Under the pieces are notes generated by a model that saw only the letters and a list, made by a program, of their open reading frames with translations, searched no databases and was not told the DNA's origin. The position numbers and the translations under genes are program-made. A stretch of 64,000 bases of DNA from Pseudomonadota bacterium (GTDB taxonomy: Bacteria > Pseudomonadota > Alphaproteobacteria > Rhizobiales > Hyphomicrobiaceae). Positions 1-8,750 of the stretch are shown in pieces (positions within the stretch are counted from its first letter, which is position 1; the number at the start of each line of letters is the position of its first letter). The stretch spans positions 1 through 64,000 of the forward strand of contig JAEYPL010000173.1 in NCBI GenBank assembly GCA_023410905.1, written 5' to 3'.

Positions 1-677
1 CGATCATCGGCGGCAAGGATATGACGCTCTTCGAGGTCGACGAGGCCGCGAGCCGCGTGCGGCAGGAAGTCGACGAGGACGCGAACATCATCGTCGGAGC
101 GTCGTTCGACGACAGCATGGCGAACAACAGCATGCGAATCGCCATCGTCGCCTCCGGCATGTCGATCGCAACGGCCCAGCAGGCCGCGCCCGTGACGCAG
201 CCCACGGCGACCAAGCACGCGTCGGCAGCTTCGGCCGTGCCGACGTCAGGTGATTCGTCGCGCCGCCGCTTCAATCCGGAGGATCTGAACCCGCACGCCG
301 GTTATGACGAGCCCTACGAATCACACGAGCGCACGGCACCGCCCACCGCGCCGCGCGAGCTGTGGCGGGCGCCCGGCGGGGTCGTGATCGAGGAGAATGG
401 GGGGCACGGATACGGTGGCGGTTCATCTGCCCCGGCGGAACGCAGCGAGGCGCCGACACGGCCACAGCGCCATGCCCCCGAAGGGGATTACCGGCGGATG
501 CCGTCCGTCGACGAATTCCCGCCGGTGGGACAACGCGAATACGCCGCAAAAGCCCCGAAGTACTCCGAGCAGAAGTCGCGGGCACAGCCTTTGGAGCCGC
601 CGGCGCCTCCGCCGGAGCCACCGCGCGGCGGCCTCCTGCATCGGCTTGTCGGCGGAGGCAAAGGCCGGCGAACCTAA
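1..677 (+). CDS. ftsZ: Cell division protein FtsZ, C-terminal part (5' truncated by window edge)
   Basis: The reading frame is open from the first bases of the window. It begins inside the C-terminal half of the FtsZ tubulin-like fold (GGKDMTLFEVDEAASRVRQE, then a DEDANIIVGASFDD stretch), which is the strongly conserved end of the GTPase/polymerisation core. A low-complexity Pro/Ala/Arg-rich linker follows. Near residue 165 counted from the window edge is a conserved-looking VDEFPPVGQREY segment, and the protein ends in a basic GLLHRLVGGGKGRR tail. No canonical D-I-P-x-F-L terminal peptide is seen. This matches, from memory, the long-tailed FtsZ of Bradyrhizobium-like alphaproteobacteria. FtsZ forms the cytokinetic ring. 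The following lpxC gene supports the dcw-cluster context. Confidence 0.93.
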   Translation, partial: IIGGKDMTLFEVDEAASRVRQEVDEDANIIVGASFDDSMANNSMRIAIVASGMSIATAQQAAPVTQPTATKHASAASAVPTSGDSSRRRFNPEDLNPHAGYDEPYESHERTAPPTAPRELWRAPGGVVIEENGGHGYGGGSSAPAERSEAPTRPQRHAPEGDYRRMPSVDEFPPVGQREYAAKAPKYSEQKSRAQPLEPPAPPPEPPRGGLLHRLVGGGKGRRT

Positions 678-849
678 AGTCGATTCGGTTGCACCGATGG
701 CCGAGCCCGGTTTCTTGGCATATACATAGCGCTGCGTTCAAATCGGGCATCGCGGGGCGACCTTCCGAGACCCGAATCACAAAAGCGACACACACAAGCC
801 ATCATGCGGTTCTCTGCTCAGTGTTTGTGGAAAACGCAATTCTGTTAGC

Positions 850-877
850 TTGGCCGTGTCGATAAAATTACTATAAT
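850..877 (+). promoter_or_regulatory. Candidate sigma-70 promoter for lpxC
   Basis: A TATAAT hexamer lies at 872-877, preceded after 16 bp by TTGGCC (850-855; 4 of 6 match to TTGACA). It sits in the only A/T-rich patch of the 452-bp ftsZ-lpxC gap. A start near 884 would give a leader of about 245 nt before lpxC. Inferred from sequence match only. Confidence 0.4.
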
Positions 878-993
878 TCAGTGCGTTATGCGGTGAGGCG
901 TCTCGGCAACATTTCGTAAGAAAGCGTGACTTGTGATGGCGATGCGCATCACGTTATCGTCTTGATTAAGAACGGGGTCCGGAACGCTTGCAC

Positions 994-1075
994 GGGGCAA
1001 TCAAAAACAGCCCCACCCTTAAAAGTGGTGGCGTAGGCAAGCGACTGGATACGATCTTGGGGGGCTCTCTTTTTG
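994..1075 (+). promoter_or_regulatory. Attenuator-like element in the lpxC leader
   Basis: The segment 1009-1014 (AGCCCC) can pair with 1061-1066 (GGGGCT), directly followed by a U-rich run (CTCTTTTTG, 1067-1075), as in an intrinsic terminator. The same bases can instead pair upstream (GGGGC 994-998 with GCCCC 1010-1014). The overlapping CCACC (1013-1017) can pair with GGTGG (1027-1031). These pairings are mutually exclusive, which is the logic of an attenuator. The stems are short (5-8 bp) and the terminator loop is long (about 46 nt), so this is only suggestive. The rest of the 678-1129 gap shows no gene. Confidence 0.3.
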
Positions 1076-1129
1076 TGGTCCGTATGACTGCGAGCTGAGA
1101 GCCGTAAGGGGATCGAGGGACGGCGCTAC

Positions 1130-2092
1130 ATGTCGAAGCGATTCATCGGTGCACGCCAGACAACGGTTGCGCGCGAGATCGAGGTGTCCGGCACGGGGGT
1201 GCATAGCGGGGCGCCGGTTTCAGTGGTGATACATCCAGCCCCTGCTGACACGGGGATCTGCTTCATCGTGTCGAAGCGGGGACGGATTATCTCCCAAATC
1301 GAGGCCGATGTGAGGGCGGTGCGCAACCTGACCCTCTGCACGGTAATCGGGGATGACCGGGGGGTCACCGTCGGTACCGTCGAGCATCTGCTCTCCGCTC
1401 TGCGCGGGCTTTGTGTCGACAACTGCTTTATCGAGATCGACAACAAAGAAGTCCCGATCATGGACGGAAGCGCAGCCGCTTTCGTCGATGCCATTGATGA
1501 GGTCGGGGTTCGCGAACTCGCAACGCCGCGCAAATTCATCAAAGTCCTGAAGCCGGTACGGGTCCAGGAAGGCGATTGCTGGGGTGAACTCACGCCGCAT
1601 TCGAGCTTCCACCTCGATGTCGAGATCAATTTCGACAGTCCGGTTATCGGCCGCCAGCGCATGGCGCTGGATCTGAGCCCCGGGGCATTCCGGCAGGAAC
1701 TCTGCCGCGCCCGCACCTTCGGTTTCATGCGCGACGTGGAAATGCTCTGGAAGTCGGGCCTCGCGCTCGGCGCGTCGCTCGAGAATACGGTCGCGATCGG
1801 TGAGGATCGCGTCATGAACCCGGAAGGCCTGCGCTATCCGCAGGAATTCGTTCGCCACAAGATGTTGGATGCGGTCGGTGACCTCGCTCTCGCGGGCGCG
1901 CCGCTGCTTGCCGCCTACCGCTCCGTGCGCGGCGGTCACCGTCTGAATGCGACGGTTCTCAAAGCTCTGTTCGCCGACGCTGATGCGTGGACCGTGGTGC
2001 ATGCACCGATGGTTCGCGAGACGCCGCACATTGCGGGCTACGATGCCTCGCTTGGTCTGGCTGCGGTGCAGTTCGCTGCAAATCGCAACTGA
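1130..2092 (+). CDS. lpxC: UDP-3-O-acyl-N-acetylglucosamine deacetylase LpxC
   Basis: Cytosolic zinc deacetylase, the committed step of lipid A synthesis. The protein is 320 aa, normal for the family. The zinc ligands are visible as H86 in VEHLLSALRG, and H243 and D247 in RHKMLDAVGD. The MDGSAAAF and GVHSG motifs of the two-domain LpxC fold are present. It follows ftsZ on the same strand, as in many alphaproteobacteria, but behind a 452-bp gap that carries its own candidate promoter and a possible attenuator. The ATG at 1130 gives an N-terminus that aligns with the conserved RQTTVAREIEVSGTGVHSG start, so no longer start is needed. Confidence 0.97.
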   Translation: MSKRFIGARQTTVAREIEVSGTGVHSGAPVSVVIHPAPADTGICFIVSKRGRIISQIEADVRAVRNLTLCTVIGDDRGVTVGTVEHLLSALRGLCVDNCFIEIDNKEVPIMDGSAAAFVDAIDEVGVRELATPRKFIKVLKPVRVQEGDCWGELTPHSSFHLDVEINFDSPVIGRQRMALDLSPGAFRQELCRARTFGFMRDVEMLWKSGLALGASLENTVAIGEDRVMNPEGLRYPQEFVRHKMLDAVGDLALAGAPLLAAYRSVRGGHRLNATVLKALFADADAWTVVHAPMVRETPHIAGYDASLGLAAVQFAANRN

Positions 2093-2308
2093 AGTTGATG
2101 CGCGCCCGAATCGTTTTGGGCGTGCCGCCGCATCAGCGCCATAACGGTGGACGAGACTAACCCGACTTTATGCATGAGTGGCCGGTAGATGGCTCACCGT
2201 GCTAGATGAGTCGGTACGGTGCATTTGCAGTGCCGTTTGGACGGAATGAAATGGACGGGCGCGGGCGCATCGGAGCGCGATGCGGACCGACACCGTGAGG
2301 ACGACGGA

Positions 2309-3328
2309 ATGCAGAAGCCGCAGTTTGCCAGGGTGGGGCACGGCCAGAAGATCGGCATTGTCGCAGTTCTGATTGGTTTGTCGTTCGCCGGCTGCTCGTC
2401 GTCGAATACGGATGCGCTCAAAGCGCTGAACCCCGATCCTCCCGGGGTCATGTACAATGAGGCCGACGCCCTGCTCGCCAACGGGCGCAACGAAGCCGCG
2501 GCGAAGAAATTCGAAGAAATCGACCGCCATCATCCCTACGCGCAGGAAGCGCGGCGCTCGATGGTGCTGGCGGCTTACGCCTACTACAAGTCCGGCAAAT
2601 ATCCTGAGGCCGTAGCTGCCGCGCAGCGCTACGTCGTCATGCATCCCGGCACGAAGGACGCGGCGCTGGCCCATCACGTCATTGCGTCGTCGCACTTCGA
2701 CGAGATCAAGGATCCTCAGCGTGATCAGGCCGCAACCCGCAAGGCGATTGCCGAGCTGAAGACGCTCGTCTCGCGCTATCCGGAGAGCCCGTACGCCCGT
2801 CAGGCCGAGAATCGCATCCGCATCGGTGAGGATGCGATTGCCGCGAACGAAATGACGGTCGGCCGCTACTATCTCCAGCGCTCGAACTACGTCGCAGCCA
2901 TCAATCGCTTCAAGAGCGTCGTCGCCGAGCATCAGACGACAGCCCACGTCGAGGAGGCGCTCATGCGCCTCACGGAGACGTACATGGCGCTCGGCATCCA
3001 GAACGAGGCGCAGGCCTCGGCCGCTGTGCTCGGGCATAATTTTCCGCAGTCCACGTGGTACCGCGATGCGCACGCATTGCTCCAGAAGCACGGTCTGAAG
3101 CCCGAGGCCATCCAGGGTACTTGGGTCAGCCAGCAGTGGAAGCAGGTCACTGTGAAGCCCGTCGGCCAGCCGGCGCGGCCGGTCGACACGACGCCGCGCA
3201 ATGCGCCCCCGGTGACGCCCCCTGCGGCTAGACCGCCGGCCAAGGACACGCCGATGGTCCGCCGGACCCCGCCGAACGAGGTTCCCACGGGCAGTATCGC
3301 CCGTCCCATGGGCGCTGGGCTTCAATAG
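2309..3328 (+). CDS. bamD: Outer-membrane assembly lipoprotein BamD (ComL)
   Basis: BamD is a periplasm-facing lipoprotein of the BAM complex, which inserts beta-barrel proteins. The start at 2309 is preferred over an upstream in-frame codon at 2219. It has a GAGG box about 10 nt upstream, and it places a lipobox (LSFAGC, Cys29) after a short hydrophobic stretch. The mature part has TPR-like repeats (MYNEADALLANGRNEAAAKKF, followed by paired A/Y-rich helices) typical of BamD. The 339 aa are longer than the family's usual 245-290. The excess is a Pro-rich C-terminal tail from about residue 285. In most relatives recN separates bamD from ligA; here only 72 bp do. Confidence 0.93.
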   Translation: MQKPQFARVGHGQKIGIVAVLIGLSFAGCSSSNTDALKALNPDPPGVMYNEADALLANGRNEAAAKKFEEIDRHHPYAQEARRSMVLAAYAYYKSGKYPEAVAAAQRYVVMHPGTKDAALAHHVIASSHFDEIKDPQRDQAATRKAIAELKTLVSRYPESPYARQAENRIRIGEDAIAANEMTVGRYYLQRSNYVAAINRFKSVVAEHQTTAHVEEALMRLTETYMALGIQNEAQASAAVLGHNFPQSTWYRDAHALLQKHGLKPEAIQGTWVSQQWKQVTVKPVGQPARPVDTTPRNAPPVTPPAARPPAKDTPMVRRTPPNEVPTGSIARPMGAGLQ

Positions 3329-3400
3329 AATTCCAGGCAACTGGGTTCCGCCGGTTCTGAGACTGGCGGGAGCCCCTCGCATACGGCTATTTTGGCGGCC

Positions 3401-5776
3401 ATGAGCAAGAAAGCCGCCAAGCAACTGCCGCCCGAGAAACTGTCGCGCCGCCAGGCTGCGACGGAGCACAAGACGCTGGCTGGCGAGATCGCGCGTCACG
3501 ATGCGCTGTACTATCAGCAAGACGCGCCCGCCATCTCCGATGCCGATTATGACGCTCTGCGCGCCCGGCTCACCGCGATCGAAGCGCAGTTTCCGGATCT
3601 CGTGCAGGCTGATAGTCCGTCGCAGCGCGTGGGCGCGGCGCCGCTGGAAGCCTTCGGGAAGATCCGCCACGACGTGCCGATGCTCTCGCTCGGCAATGCC
3701 TTCTCAAGCGAGGATGTCGCCGAGTTCGTCGAGCGCGTGCGCCGTTTCCTGGCGCTTCGCGCCGATGATCCGCTCATCTTCACCGCAGAGCCCAAGATTG
3801 ACGGCCTCTCCATCTCGATCCGCTATGAGGGTGGCGCGCTTGTCCGGGCGGCCACGCGCGGCGATGGCGTCGAAGGCGAGGATGTCACGACCAACATCCG
3901 CACGATCCAAGAGATCCCGCATCAGCTCAAAGGCGCGGGCGTCCCCGATGTGATCGAGGTGCGCGGCGAGATCTATCTCGGCACCGAGGATTTTCGCCGG
4001 CTCAACGCGGCACAAGCCGAGGCCGGCGGCAAAGTGTTTGCGAACCCGCGCAATGCGGCTGCCGGCTCGCTGCGTCAGCTCGATGCGAGCATCACCGCCA
4101 AGCGGCCGCTGCGCTTCTTCGCCTATACCTGGGGTGCCGCATCGGCGCTGCCCGCCAAGACGCAGTTCGATGTCGTGCACGCGTTCGCGAAGTGGGGTTT
4201 GCCCGTCAATCCGCGCATGGAGCGCTGCGCGACAGTGGAAGCGCTTGTCGCCTTCTATGAGGGCATCAGCGTCGATCGTGCACGCCTCGGCTATGATATC
4301 GACGGCGTGGTCTACAAGGTGGACCGCCTCGACTATCAGGAACGACTCGGCTTCGTTTCGCGCAGCCCGCGCTGGGCTACCGCGCACAAGTTCGCGGCCG
4401 AGCAGGCGACGACAGTGCTCGATGCCATCGACATCCAGGTCGGCCGCACGGGCGCGCTGACCCCGGTCGCCAAACTCAAGCCCGTGACGGTCGGCGGTGT
4501 CGTCGTCGCCAATGCGACCCTGCACAATGAGGATGAAATCCGCCGCAAGGACATTCGCGAGGGCGATACGGTCATCATCCAGCGCGCCGGCGATGTCATT
4601 CCGCAGGTGGTGAGCGTGGTGCTAGATCAGCGCCCGCCGAACACCAAGCCGTACAAGTTTCCGCACAAGTGTCCTGTCTGCGGCAGTCATGCCGCCCGCG
4701 ACGAGGGTGAAGAAGGTGGTGATGCCGAAGCCGTCCGCCGCTGCACGGGTGGGCTCATCTGCCCCGCGCAGGCCAAGGAGCGCCTCAAGCATTTTGTCTC
4801 GCGCCTGGCGTTCGATATCGAGGGGCTCGGCGGCGAGCGCATCGAGCTCTTCTACGACGAGGGCCTGATCCGCACGCCGGCAGACATCTTCACGCTCGCG
4901 AAGCGCGATGCCGCGAGCGACAATCCTCTCGCCGAGCGCAAAGGCTTCGGCGAGAAATCCATTCAGAACCTGTTTCGAGCCATCGAGGCGCGCCGCCGCA
5001 TTGCGCTCGAACGGCTGCTGTTCGCGCTTGGCATTCGTCATGTGGGCGAGACGACGGCGCGTGATCTCGCGCGCGCCTTCGGCACCTACGAGACCTTCAG
5101 CACGCAGCTTCAGCTCGCATCGAAAGCGCGACCGGGCGCCTCGTACCGCCGCCTCGTGACCGCCAAGGGTATCGGCCCCAAGACGGCCGAGACGCTCATG
5201 CAGGCACTCGCGGTCCGCCGCGGCGATGATCTGTTCGATCGGGCACCGGCGACATTCGAGGAAGCCATTTCCGGCATCAAGGGTGTGCGCACGGGCGTTA
5301 CCGAAGCGCTGGCGCGCGCGTTCGTCGATGCAGCCACGTTCGTCGAGACGGCTCGCGCCGCAGCGCGAGAAATGCCGGGAGACGATTATCGCGCCTTTGC
5401 TGGTCTGAACGGCATCGGCGAAGTGGTCGCCGACTCGCTCATCGATTTCTTTGACGAGCCGCACAACCAGAAGGTCGTCAAGGATCTGCTCGCCGAGATC
5501 GATGTCCAACCCTATGTGCGCCAGGCGACCGTCGCGTCCGCCGTCACGGACAAGACGGTCGTGTTCACCGGTACGCTCGAGAAGCTGTCGCGCAATGAGG
5601 CCAAGGCACGGGCTGAACGTGCGGGCGCCAAGGTTGCGGGTTCGGTGTCGAAAAAGACGGACTACGTGATCGCGGGCGCCGATGCAGGTTCGAAGCTCGA
5701 CAAGGCGCGCGAGCTCGGTGTGACAGTCCTCAACGAGGACGAGTGGATTGCTTTGCTCGAGGGTGGCGCGTCGTAG
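3401..5776 (+). CDS. ligA: NAD-dependent DNA ligase LigA
   Basis: Seals nicks in replication and repair using NAD+. The order of domains is an N-terminal Ia domain, an adenylation domain with the nucleophile K132 in EPKIDGLSISIRYEGG, an OB fold (KLKPVTVGGVVVANATLHNEDEI), a four-Cys zinc finger (CPVCG, then two further Cys), helix-hairpin-helix repeats and a C-terminal BRCT domain (VVFTGTLEKLSRNEAK). The 791 aa are longer than the usual 670-720, partly because an acidic insertion (EGEEGGDAEA) splits the zinc finger. The ATG at 3401 is chosen over a TTG at 3392. The ligA stop and the next gene's ATG are adjacent (5776/5778). Confidence 0.97.
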   Translation: MSKKAAKQLPPEKLSRRQAATEHKTLAGEIARHDALYYQQDAPAISDADYDALRARLTAIEAQFPDLVQADSPSQRVGAAPLEAFGKIRHDVPMLSLGNAFSSEDVAEFVERVRRFLALRADDPLIFTAEPKIDGLSISIRYEGGALVRAATRGDGVEGEDVTTNIRTIQEIPHQLKGAGVPDVIEVRGEIYLGTEDFRRLNAAQAEAGGKVFANPRNAAAGSLRQLDASITAKRPLRFFAYTWGAASALPAKTQFDVVHAFAKWGLPVNPRMERCATVEALVAFYEGISVDRARLGYDIDGVVYKVDRLDYQERLGFVSRSPRWATAHKFAAEQATTVLDAIDIQVGRTGALTPVAKLKPVTVGGVVVANATLHNEDEIRRKDIREGDTVIIQRAGDVIPQVVSVVLDQRPPNTKPYKFPHKCPVCGSHAARDEGEEGGDAEAVRRCTGGLICPAQAKERLKHFVSRLAFDIEGLGGERIELFYDEGLIRTPADIFTLAKRDAASDNPLAERKGFGEKSIQNLFRAIEARRRIALERLLFALGIRHVGETTARDLARAFGTYETFSTQLQLASKARPGASYRRLVTAKGIGPKTAETLMQALAVRRGDDLFDRAPATFEEAISGIKGVRTGVTEALARAFVDAATFVETARAAAREMPGDDYRAFAGLNGIGEVVADSLIDFFDEPHNQKVVKDLLAEIDVQPYVRQATVASAVTDKTVVFTGTLEKLSRNEAKARAERAGAKVAGSVSKKTDYVIAGADAGSKLDKARELGVTVLNEDEWIALLEGGAS

Positions 5777-5777
5777 C

Positions 5778-7298
5778 ATGACCGAGGAGCAAGCCCGTCC
5801 GGCGCATACGGCCGAGCCGGCGCCGAAGAGCTACATTCGTGCTCAGCTCGAAGCCGCGCTGCTGACGCCGATCCGCGCGCTGCGGCTCCACTACCTGCCG
5901 CTGCTGATGATCTACTTCGCCTATGGTGCGCTCGGCATCGTGGCGGTCGCGCAGGATTTCTGGATCAAGTCGGCGCTGACGCTCACGCCGACTGACCTCG
6001 CGTCGCTGGCGGTCTGGCTCGGTTTGCCCTGGGCCGTGAAGATGGTCTTCGGCGAGCTTGTGGACGCCGTCCCGATCTTCGGCTCGCAGCGCCGCATCTA
6101 TGTCTTCATCGGCGCCGGGATGATTGCGGCGGGACTTCTGCTGCTCGCCGGTGCGGCTGCCGGCACGTTTCCCGCCATCGATCCCAATACGATCTACATC
6201 GCGTCGCAGCTCATCATCGTCACGGGCGTCGTGCTGCAAGACGTGGTGGCGGACGCCATGAGTACCGAGGTGGTGAGCCGCGTCGAGGAAGACGGCACGC
6301 CGCGACCCGAGCAGGATGTGACGCGCGACCTCGGCATGGTTCAGGTTCTCGGCCGCCTCGCATTGTCGTTTGGCATCTTCGCGGTAGCGGGCCTTTCCGG
6401 CCTCCTGGCGCAGCATCTTGGCTATGCGACGGTGTTCCTCATCGGCCTCGTCGTTCCGGCGATCTCGATCACGGGGGCGCTGCTTGTCAGGCTGGAGACG
6501 AGCGAAACGCGGGCCATCGACTGGCGCATTCTCGGCGGCGGTCTTGCGTTCGGCGCAACCGTCACGGCCATCGCCATGACCGGTATGCCAGCTGCGCAGG
6601 AGATCGTCTTCCTGGTCTCCATCGTGATCATCATGGCGATGTTGAAGCGCGTGATTGCCCATGTTCCGCCTGAGGCGCAGCGCCACATCATTATTGCGGC
6701 GATCATCATCTTCGCGTTCCGCGCGACGCCGGGTGTGGGCCAGGGCTACACGTGGTTCTCGATCGACGTGCTCGGCTTCGATCAGGCTTTCTTCGGCGTG
6801 CTCCAGCAGATCGGCGCAGCCATCGGCCTCGCTGCTGCATGGCTGCTGGCCGATGCCGTCACGCGCCAGCCCGTGACGCGCGTGCTGCTGTGGCTGACGA
6901 TTATCGGCGGCCTGCTCGCCATTCCGAACCTGATCCTGGTGACGGGCGCCTATGAGTGGACCGAGCGCGTCCTCGGCATGGGGGCTCGCTCCATCGCGCT
7001 CATCGACGCGGCCGCCCAGTCGCCGCTCGCTCAGGTCAGCATGATTCCGCTCCTGACGCTGGTCGCCGTCAACGCGCCGCCGGGACACCGCGCCACGTGG
7101 TTCGCGCTCATGGCCTCGCTGATGAATCTCGCGCTGGTCGCGGGCTCGTTGCAGACGAAGTACCTGAACATGCTCTTCCCGGTCGACCGGGGCCAATACG
7201 ACCAACTGACGATGCTGGTGGTGGTCGCTTTCGGCATCGCGCTCGTCGTGCCGCTGGCGGCGATCCTGCTCCTCGGGCCGCGCCTGAAGGCTAGGTAA
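5778..7298 (+). CDS. MFS transporter, BT1 (folate/biopterin transporter)-like
   Basis: A polytopic membrane protein of 506 aa with about 12-14 hydrophobic segments. The N-terminal region (GLPWAVKMVFGELVDAVPIFGSQRRIYVF) resembles the characteristic LPW-K-x-x-G-x-L-x-D-x-x-P-I-x-G-x-R-R signature that I associate with the BT1/folate-biopterin branch of the major facilitator superfamily. The substrate cannot be read from sequence; pteridines or folates are possible but unproven. The start is the ATG 1 nt after the ligA stop. An upstream in-frame TTG inside ligA is ignored. Tight spacing suggests co-transcription with ligA, although no functional link is known. Confidence 0.65.
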   Translation: MTEEQARPAHTAEPAPKSYIRAQLEAALLTPIRALRLHYLPLLMIYFAYGALGIVAVAQDFWIKSALTLTPTDLASLAVWLGLPWAVKMVFGELVDAVPIFGSQRRIYVFIGAGMIAAGLLLLAGAAAGTFPAIDPNTIYIASQLIIVTGVVLQDVVADAMSTEVVSRVEEDGTPRPEQDVTRDLGMVQVLGRLALSFGIFAVAGLSGLLAQHLGYATVFLIGLVVPAISITGALLVRLETSETRAIDWRILGGGLAFGATVTAIAMTGMPAAQEIVFLVSIVIIMAMLKRVIAHVPPEAQRHIIIAAIIIFAFRATPGVGQGYTWFSIDVLGFDQAFFGVLQQIGAAIGLAAAWLLADAVTRQPVTRVLLWLTIIGGLLAIPNLILVTGAYEWTERVLGMGARSIALIDAAAQSPLAQVSMIPLLTLVAVNAPPGHRATWFALMASLMNLALVAGSLQTKYLNMLFPVDRGQYDQLTMLVVVAFGIALVVPLAAILLLGPRLKAR

Positions 7299-7441
7299 CG
7301 GGCCTGTTCTGTGGCCGCCACGCTACGCCAAAAGAGCGTCTTGATTCGCGGCGAAATGATGCCTTGATCAAGCCTGATTCGAAGTGCGAATGGAGCGTCG
7401 GAAGCGCCATCCTCAGCCAAGCGCGCTTCGTGGGAACGCTC

Positions 7442-7642
7442 ATGAACGACAGTGTGATGCCCGACCGGCCGGCGGCCGTTATTTCGGGCTGGTCTCTTCT
7501 TCTGCGTCTTGTGATCTGCGTCGTCACTGTCGCCGCGCTGAGCATTGGCGGCGCGCTGCTGATGCATGCGGCGATCGATCCCGCTGCCGACGCGGCCGAA
7601 GGCGCTGCTTCGCTGGTCGCGACGCCGGCCGAGACCCGCTAG
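7442..7642 (+). CDS. Small single-pass membrane protein, unknown function
   Basis: A 66-aa product with one clear transmembrane segment (WSLLLRLVICVVTVAALSIG) and a short Ala-rich tail. I do not recognise a family. The ATG at 7442 is preferred because the 26 residues in front of it are polar and not hydrophobic in pattern. An upstream ATG at 7364 keeps the same frame. It stands between the BT1-like transporter and a RimK-type ligase, all on the plus strand. It could be spurious; support is the coherent TM segment and position only. Confidence 0.4.
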   Translation: MNDSVMPDRPAAVISGWSLLLRLVICVVTVAALSIGGALLMHAAIDPAADAAEGAASLVATPAETR

Positions 7643-7825
7643 CACTTCCCTTTCCGACAATCTGCCCCGCAGAGGTCGTTGACGCTGGCGCTCAAGCCCG
7701 CTTTACGCCCTCAGCGCGCGTGGTATGTCTCACCTTGAGCATTGGCCGGTTCATGTGCCTCGGTGGCGTCCAGCGCTGCACGAGGATGCCGGTCTGAGAT
7801 CCTGCCCTCCATCGGAGCGCATTTG

Positions 7826-8731
7826 ATGAAGCTCGTCATGTTGGCGCGCAACCCGGGCCTCTACTCGCACCGACGGATTGTCGAGGCGGCGCGCGCACGC
7901 GGGCATACGATCGACGTGATCAATACGCTGCACGTCCACATGAACATCACGTCGAACAATGCGCTGCTGCGCTACGGCGGCAAGACACTGCCGATCTACG
8001 ACGCCGTTATCCCCCGCATCGGGGCATCCATTACCCACTACGGCCTCGCTGTCGTGCGCCAGTTCGAGATGCAGGGCGTGTTCTCGCTCAACGAGAGCGT
8101 GGCGATCGGGCGCGCGCGGGATAAGCTGCGCGCTGTCCAGCTCCTGGCTCGCGCCGGCGTCGGTCTTCCGGCCACCGCTTTCGCGCACGGCCCTCGCAAA
8201 GCGCTCGACGTTCTTGCCGAGGTCGGTGGCGTGCCGGTTGTCATCAAGCTGCTCGAGGGCACGCAAGGCATGGGCGTGATCCTGGCCGAGACCGAGGCCT
8301 CGGCAAAATCGACCATCGAGGCCTTCAGTGCGGCCAACGTCGATATCCTCGTTCAGGAGTTCATCAGCGAGGCCATGGGGACGGACGTCCGCGCGCTGGT
8401 GGTCGGCAGAAGCGTCGTGGCAGCGATGCGGCGGACGGGGCGCAAGGGCGAGTTCCGTTCGAATCTGCATCGCGGTGGCAAGGCGGAAGCGGTCGAGTTG
8501 TCACCCGATGAAATTCAGACCGCTTTGAAATCCACCGAGGCGCTGGGGCTCAATGTGGCAGCTGTCGATATGCTGCGGTCAAAGCGCGGGCCGCTGGTGC
8601 TGGAGGTGAATTCATCGCCCGGCATCGAGGGCATGGAGCAGGCGACCGGCATCGACGTTGCCGGCGCGATGATCGCTTATCTCGAAGAGCATGCCCGCCC
8701 GGGTAATACCGAGACGCGCGGCAAGGGCTGA
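7826..8731 (+). CDS. rimK: RimK-family ATP-grasp ligase (ribosomal protein S6 / glutamate ligase type)
   Basis: 301 aa, the normal RimK length. ATP-grasp ligases of this family add glutamates to a C-terminus (ribosomal protein S6 in E. coli) or ligate amino acids to small molecules. Features visible: N-terminal Rossmann-like domain, the AVIPRIGASITHYGLAVVRQF motif diagnostic of RimK, the ATP-binding VVIKLLEGTQGMGVILAE loop, VQEFI, and the metal-binding LEVNSSPGIEGME near the C-terminus. The start at 7826 puts the conserved MKLVMLARNPGLYSHRR at the N-terminus; an in-frame GTG/ATG 84 nt upstream would add a non-conserved leader. The partner protease RimB and regulator RimA are not adjacent, so the exact substrate is open. 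Confidence 0.88.
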   Translation: MKLVMLARNPGLYSHRRIVEAARARGHTIDVINTLHVHMNITSNNALLRYGGKTLPIYDAVIPRIGASITHYGLAVVRQFEMQGVFSLNESVAIGRARDKLRAVQLLARAGVGLPATAFAHGPRKALDVLAEVGGVPVVIKLLEGTQGMGVILAETEASAKSTIEAFSAANVDILVQEFISEAMGTDVRALVVGRSVVAAMRRTGRKGEFRSNLHRGGKAEAVELSPDEIQTALKSTEALGLNVAAVDMLRSKRGPLVLEVNSSPGIEGMEQATGIDVAGAMIAYLEEHARPGNTETRGKG

Positions 8732-8750
8732 AACGCGCCGCGGCGCTGCC

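Noticed and set aside
2168..3670. 500-codon minus-strand frame opposite bamD and the start of ligA
   Set aside because: Shadow of bamD/ligA; low-complexity Arg-rich translation and no ribosome-binding site.
5730..7205. 491-codon minus-strand frame opposite the BT1-like transporter
   Set aside because: Extremely Arg/Asp/His-rich translation typical of antisense to a membrane-protein gene.
8735..8746. GCGCCGCGGCGC palindrome between convergent rimK and the MBL gene as a terminator
   Set aside because: There is no loop and no T-tract. Short GC palindromes are expected by chance at this base composition.
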